This document shows positions 59,865-64,000 of a DNA stretch of 64,000 bases, piece by piece. The notes beneath the pieces were generated by a model. The model ran no database searches. It saw only the letters and a list, made by a program, of their open reading frames with translations, and had not been told where the DNA came from. Made by a program: the position numbers and the translations under genes. Source of the stretch: Trogon surrucura (Eukaryota; Chordata; Aves; Trogoniformes; Trogonidae); NCBI GenBank assembly GCA_020746105.1, contig CM036630.1:12299840-12363839 (forward strand). Reading direction: 5' to 3'. Each line of letters starts with the position of its first letter. Positions within the stretch are counted from its first letter, which is position 1.

Positions 59865-60260
59865 TGTGAGTCTAATCAATGCTCATATATATTTTTCTTG
59901 AAAGTGCTATAATTTGGTAGCAATTTCTTTGTTTACTTTAAGAAAAATTGTACATCTCTAATAGACTTCACAGAGGATTATAATGAGCTTATATAGTTAG
60001 CTATTCATTTATTAAGCATTATTAGTGTCATTTGGCACTTCTGCAAAACCCACTTGAAAGAATAATAAAATAATATAATGAAAAAAAAAGAAATAAAATT
60101 AATAGAGTTGAATGCTGGTATGTTTTTATGGTTTGTTGCTAATTGCAACACGGATACAGTTAAACAACAGATGCTGTGAGTACTTTTTGGCTACCAGGAA
60201 TTTTTGTTTTGTTCTGTTTTTCTTACAAAACAGATTTTCCATTTAAACAGCTGCTGGGTG
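59865..60260. promoter_or_regulatory. Possible conserved noncoding element
   Basis: AT-rich, non-tandem DNA with GGATTATAATGAGCTTATAT, CATTTATTAAGCATTATTAG, GTTTGTTGCTAATTGCAACA and CCATTTAAACAGCTGCTGGG. The last includes a CAGCTG E-box. Inference from texture. Confidence 0.3.
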
Positions 60261-61461
60261 ATTTTCAGCATGGAAAATTAAAACCTTCTCTATCATACAA
60301 CAAAGAAACAGTGATTCGCCGTTAATCCAAAGAAGAAAAAAAAGAGCATTTTGATTCAAACACAAGGTATTAGGAAAAGAAAGGGAATAATCAGCTAGGA
60401 TGTAAAGTTACCCTGCAAACAATGTCACAGGCAAAACCTGCTGCAATAAACAGGCCAAGCAAGACAAGACAAATCTGGCTCATCCACCTCAGTAACTGCT
60501 TTATGGAGGCAATTTGCTTTATAGTCTTCCGTTCTTCACTCCAGCACCTCCCCTCACTGTAACAAGGATACTGTAATACTGCATCAAGCAACGCCATGGG
60601 AATATTCAGTGGAGCGATCTTTAAAGAAGATGGACTTTTTGGTTTAAATTCAATCTGCATTTTGTATTAGAGAAGGTGAAGCCAACTAAATGCTGCTTCA
60701 CCTGGGTGAGGAGGGTAAGGATCTCTTGCTGTCAGAGTTGTTTGCCAGAAGAAAAAAAAAGAAAGAAAAAAAGCAACTTTGGGGGGGCTTTAGAGAGCAT
60801 CACACAGTGATATTGGTACTATGCCGGCATACAGGTATTACAAACTGCAGAAAGCCAGGACACAATCTCCTAGGCAGGTCCAGAACAACAGTGATGCGAG
60901 ACAAAAAGTGCAAACACTGAGGCCATAAATTCAAAGGATGAGAAGAGAAGCCTCCTAAGTATAATATTTACTGCCTACTCAGTAGTCTTTTTTATTTTCC
61001 TATGTTTGCTTGACCTTGGACACTCCCTGTTTGGTATTCTCGGAGCAGTGCAGAGCTCTCTTTCAGTATCCAGCAAGTCTTAGCCCTTCCAGGCTCACAG
61101 GCTAAGTATTTACCCTGCCTAACATCAGACACCAAACGCAGGAGCTGCCTTCTCTCCCTAATGCGTAAGATAAGGCTGTAATGACAGGCTATAAAGCCCT
61201 CCACATACATACAACTGATGAATATTCATTACAAGTCAACACGCAACATTTATATCATTCCAGCCACACAGGGAGGATGAAGTGCCTCCCCCCAGGTAGC
61301 AACACCTCAATTCACGATGGGCCCCTTTGTGCCACATCAGATAAAACCCGCGCAGCCGCTCGCATCCTTTGCATTTCAAGCCAGTTTTACTCCTTCCTGA
61401 ACAGCACTCAGAAAGGACACCGAGACACAGCGACCCTTTTAGCACTGCAGAACTCGCTCAC
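60261..61461. other. Noncoding DNA, no gene seen
   Basis: Contains an AAAG/AAAAAG-rich run (60750-60775) and a G7 run just after. A GAGG|GTAAGG donor at 60717 has no good acceptor. Confidence 0.5.
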
Positions 61462-61520
61462 CTTCTTCACATGTATACTCAAAGGTATTTTTTCCATGAG
61501 ATAATATTTTTCAGGCTCTT
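61462..61520 (-). other. Best candidate coding exon, 59 nt
   Basis: On the minus strand the acceptor has a long pyrimidine tract (CCCCCCTTTTTTTTCCCC then AAGCCCAG). After 59 bases comes AAGAAG|GTGAGC. Only one frame is open. After two bases that finish a split codon it reads EPEKYYLMEKIPLSIHVKK and ends on a codon boundary (phase 0), matching the 54364-54489 candidate downstream on this strand. Composition is typical of a folded protein. I cannot name the gene, and no exon further upstream was found up to 64000. Confidence 0.4.
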
Positions 61521-62084
61521 CTGGGCTTGGGGAAAAAAAAGGGGGGCTTTGGTGAAATAAAAACATCTCTTATCTTAAAACAACTGTCAGTTTAGGAAAC
61601 AACTGACTGAGCAGCAACTGTGTCCTGGATATGTACATCATTTTATACGAAGGCACTCCTCAAAACAGAATCCCATAAGCCCAATTAGTTAGTGAGCATC
61701 TACCTCCTGCTGACCTCTCCGAGCACCATGAGCATACATCCCAGGCTGTTTTCATGCTTTCCAGGACTACATCTGGACTAGAAACACCGGATAATTATTT
61801 TTATCACAGCAACCATGAGCATTCCCAGGCTTTCTGGGCTTCCACACATTGATCATACTCAGCAAGAAGAGCCTTCCAGATTGATACAGAGATACTGGAT
61901 GGAGATGGCGATGGCGAGATAAGTAGCATGGATTGAGCAAACTGTAGATTAGGAGGCTTTTAGGCACATTCTTGCTTTATCCTTACACACTGCCCACATC
62001 ACCCCAACATGCATTTGTACTTAATCATCTGTTGTACACTGCAGAGATAAAGTCATGTGGTCACAACTTCAACCTTAGTTATAC
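61521..62084. other. Noncoding DNA, nothing recognised
   Basis: Contains a short GATGGCGATGGCGA repeat at 61901-61917. No exon or repeat call. Confidence 0.5.
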
Positions 62085-62195
62085 TGAACTGCGCTGATTT
62101 ACAACAGCTGAAAATCAAACCCCAAAGCTTCGGAGAAACTCCATTAGCTTTATTTCACCTCCTGGATGAAGACCAAATTCTGCACTCATCAGTAT
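62085..62195 (-). mobile_element. Old amniote dispersed repeat fragment
   Basis: TGCGCTGATTTACAACAGCT then GAAAATCAAACCCC resembles the reverse complement of the motif seen at 30.6 kb (GCTGATTTACACCAGCTGAGG, ATCTGGCCCC). ACCAAATTCTGCACTCAT at about 62170 fits the CAAATTCTGCCCTCA block of the same repeat group. Order and orientation agree. Confidence 0.4.
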
Positions 62196-62965
62196 GATTC
62201 ACTCTCTGCTTTGCTCCCAAGCTCATGGCCTCGGACCATTCATGCTGGACGCTCAACAGCTTCCACCCAGTACGTTCTGGGGGCACCAACCTATTTCCAG
62301 CAAACTCTGGATGGATGTTGCTGTGACAGTGTTTGTCTGAAACAGCCCCTGCAGCAGACCACGGCGGAAGACTATGACAAAGGCCACTGCTCCCTGGGGA
62401 GAGCCTGCACATCTCACACTATCCAACGCTTGCCCTTCCGCTCCTGCTACAGAATGTGCGACCATGACAGACTACAGCACAACTCCCTCCTTGCTGCAGG
62501 CAACCTGACCTGAAAAATATTAAAAGTAATATAATCTCAGGACCATTGTCTGGGGTCCAAAGTAGACCTGAGTGAAGGTCAGCACAAATGTGCCCAAGCT
62601 ATGACGGAGAGTGCTGGCCTCAGGAAACCCAGAAGAAAACCAGGCTGTACGCAAGGACCCAGCAGGTGAGGGTTCTGCAATCCGTGCCAGGCAACACTGG
62701 CACAACCAGGGTCCCAGCTGGTGGCCAAGGAATGGGCAGGTGGACACTCCTGCACAGCACGGGCCCAACAACCTACCACCACCCATGAAGGAGGGACACT
62801 GGATGTGAGCACATCTGTATCCTCTGTGTGTGAGTGACTACAGCGCTGTGGAGCCCTTGAAGGAAACCTGATCTCCTCCTGCTTTCCCTGACCCTTCCTC
62901 AAGCCCCACTGACAGAAACTGGTCACCAGGGTTGAGCCTGGAGGTCCCAAGAGACACAGAAACAC
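62196..62965. other. GC-richer noncoding patch
   Basis: Several frames on both strands stay open (115, 85 and 128 codons), as G+C-rich DNA allows. A CAG|GTGAGG donor at 62667 (plus) has only weak acceptors. No LTR-type ends, primer site or pol motifs were seen. Function unknown. Confidence 0.4.
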
Positions 62966-63289
62966 ACTTCACGTGCTGAGCTCTGAAGAACCTGCTGTAT
63001 TTGGAATATAAAAACTTATTCCAATTAAAATCTAGACATTCAACAGTTTTCAAAGGTCATCAGACATCTCCATCTGACTCTGCAAACCTAGTTTTTACAA
63101 TCCCATTTGCTAAGTAGCTTGCACCAAGTTGCCCACTTCTCATATGTCAACTCTGCAATTCTTGAATTGTTAAACGTGAAAGAGTAGTAATTCAGCATTG
63201 TTCCATTGCTTACGAAAGCCATGCAGATAAAGAAAAAAAAAAACAACATGAAAAATAATCAGGGCAGTTCATTTGAAGTACAAATGACT

Positions 63290-63470
63290 TATGCATGCAG
63301 TACAAAACGCAACAAGTGCCTTTCAAGCTGTCTCATTTATGATAACACAAAAGTTGCTGATGGAATGAGAATTCCAAGGTAGTTATCAGGGAATTTTGCA
63401 TATAATTTGTACTTCATACTGCATTAGTAACTCTCACATCATGTCAGCAGCTTGAAAAAAATAAAACAAT
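63290..63470. promoter_or_regulatory. Possible conserved noncoding element
   Basis: TTATGCATGCAGTAC, CTCATTTATGATAACACAAA, GGAATTTTGCATATAATTTG and TTCATACTGCATTAGTAAC. Octamer-like and homeodomain-like words in unique sequence. Inference from texture. Confidence 0.3.
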
Positions 63471-63611
63471 GAATTACATCTCTCTCCGTTTTTATTCTGC
63501 TTTGACTGAGTAACCTCATCACTTATCTCAAATGATTTTGCATTCAATGCAAAATGCTTTGTTCTTTTCTAAAGGAAAAAGAAACCTAACACTTTCCCTG
63601 CATTATCCCAG

Positions 63612-63792
63612 TTTACCAAGATGAATAGTCAGTCATCAACAGAAGAAGTATCTAGTTATCTCCAAGGTACACAAGCTTCACCAGAGGACCAGGATCTTGC
63701 TATTAGCAAAACAGACAGAACCAAAGCTAAGGCTGCTATCTCATCCTTGACCTGCACAAGCTAAAGGAGGAAGAACAACCAACATCCCAAAG
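63612..63792 (+). other. Candidate exon with short ORF
   Basis: The acceptor CACTTTCCCTGCATTATCCCAG ends at 63611 and the donor CCCAAAG|GTAAGA starts at 63793. Inside, ATG at 63621 opens 47 codons to TAA at 63762, with MNSQSSTEEVSSYLQGTQAS and PEDQDLAISKTDRTKAKAAI. The peptide is Ser/Thr/Glu-rich. Another donor (CTCCAAG|GTACAC) lies at 63666. It could be a penultimate coding exon or a lncRNA exon with a small ORF. Confidence 0.25.
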
Positions 63793-63848
63793 GTAAGACA
63801 GACATGCTCAAATGGATGGAATTCGGGAATAGAAATTTAGACCAGTGC

Positions 63849-63868
63849 AAAAAAAAAAAAAAAAAAAA
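63849..63868 (+). repeat. A20 tract
   Basis: Twenty A in a row. No AATAAA lies in the 30 bases before it, so a retrocopy tail is not supported. Confidence 0.95.
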
Positions 63869-64000
63869 TCACATTTTTACACTTTTACTTGACTTGTTCA
63901 CCAAAGAACCAAGGAAGAAAAATATCTCTTAGTTTTTGGTTATAGTTTGTTGCTCCGGCTAAAGCTACCTTAACACTTTATAGACTTGACACCACAGTTG

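Noticed and set aside
62520-63050. Possible solo LTR
   Set aside because: A TATAAAA and an ATTAAA are present near 63008, but TG/CA ends, terminal repeats, primer site and any pol-like coding are missing.
1-64000. tRNA, 5S, U6 and well-known microRNA sequences
   Set aside because: Looked for the tRNA B box, U6 core and several common microRNA seeds on the plus strand; none gave a convincing match.

Overview
The window looks like intergenic or intronic nuclear DNA from a bird. The best lineage marker is a truncated CR1 LINE tail at about 1627-1702 (minus strand), carrying the usual CR1 3' end: an octamer-type AGAATCAT end and the TCCAACC block. Several A/C-rich runs, common in avian DNA, and a handful of very old amniote repeats (MIR-like and L3/CR1-like) support this. 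No bacterial-style gene organisation, RNA gene or CRISPR array is visible. Nearly all open frames are short and consistent with chance. The longest, 185 codons at 57957-58514, is about what is expected in 64 kb of six-frame sequence. No exon of a gene that I can name was recognised.

Since bird exons are short, I read both strands for acceptor-exon-donor triplets instead of relying on long ORFs. On the minus strand the best is 61462-61520: a long pyrimidine tract, an AAG|GTGAGC donor and an open frame reading EPEKYYLMEKIPLSIHVKK. Next is 54364-54489, with a strong acceptor and 42 open codons in phase with the first. Weaker minus-strand candidates lie at 42337-42362, 38081-38244, 35872-35917, 34386-34448, 32900-33085 and 6897-7011. 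On the plus strand the best are 40008-40293 (T17 tract, GTGAGC donor, about 94 open codons), 20493-20596 (AAAG|GTAAGT), 44400-44443, 51008-51180 (in a CpG-rich patch), 55823-55980 and 63612-63792. Pseudo-exons outnumber real exons in vertebrate introns, so these are ranked hypotheses. Candidates on both strands suggest either an unknown gene plus lncRNA transcription, or decoys.

Layout: 1-9.6 kb is ordinary AT-rich DNA with CR1, MIR and purine tracts. 9.7-31.3 kb is repeat-poor with old repeat remnants and AT-rich blocks that read like conserved noncoding elements. 31.3-42.4 kb holds most of the minus-strand exon-like segments. 42.7-51.2 kb has a series of small CpG-rich patches, one with a NotI site, alternating with AT-rich blocks. 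51.2-64 kb holds the two best minus-strand exon candidates, GC-richer patches and further AT-rich blocks. The picture fits a regulatory gene desert or a very long intron. No working system that can be named is encoded here.
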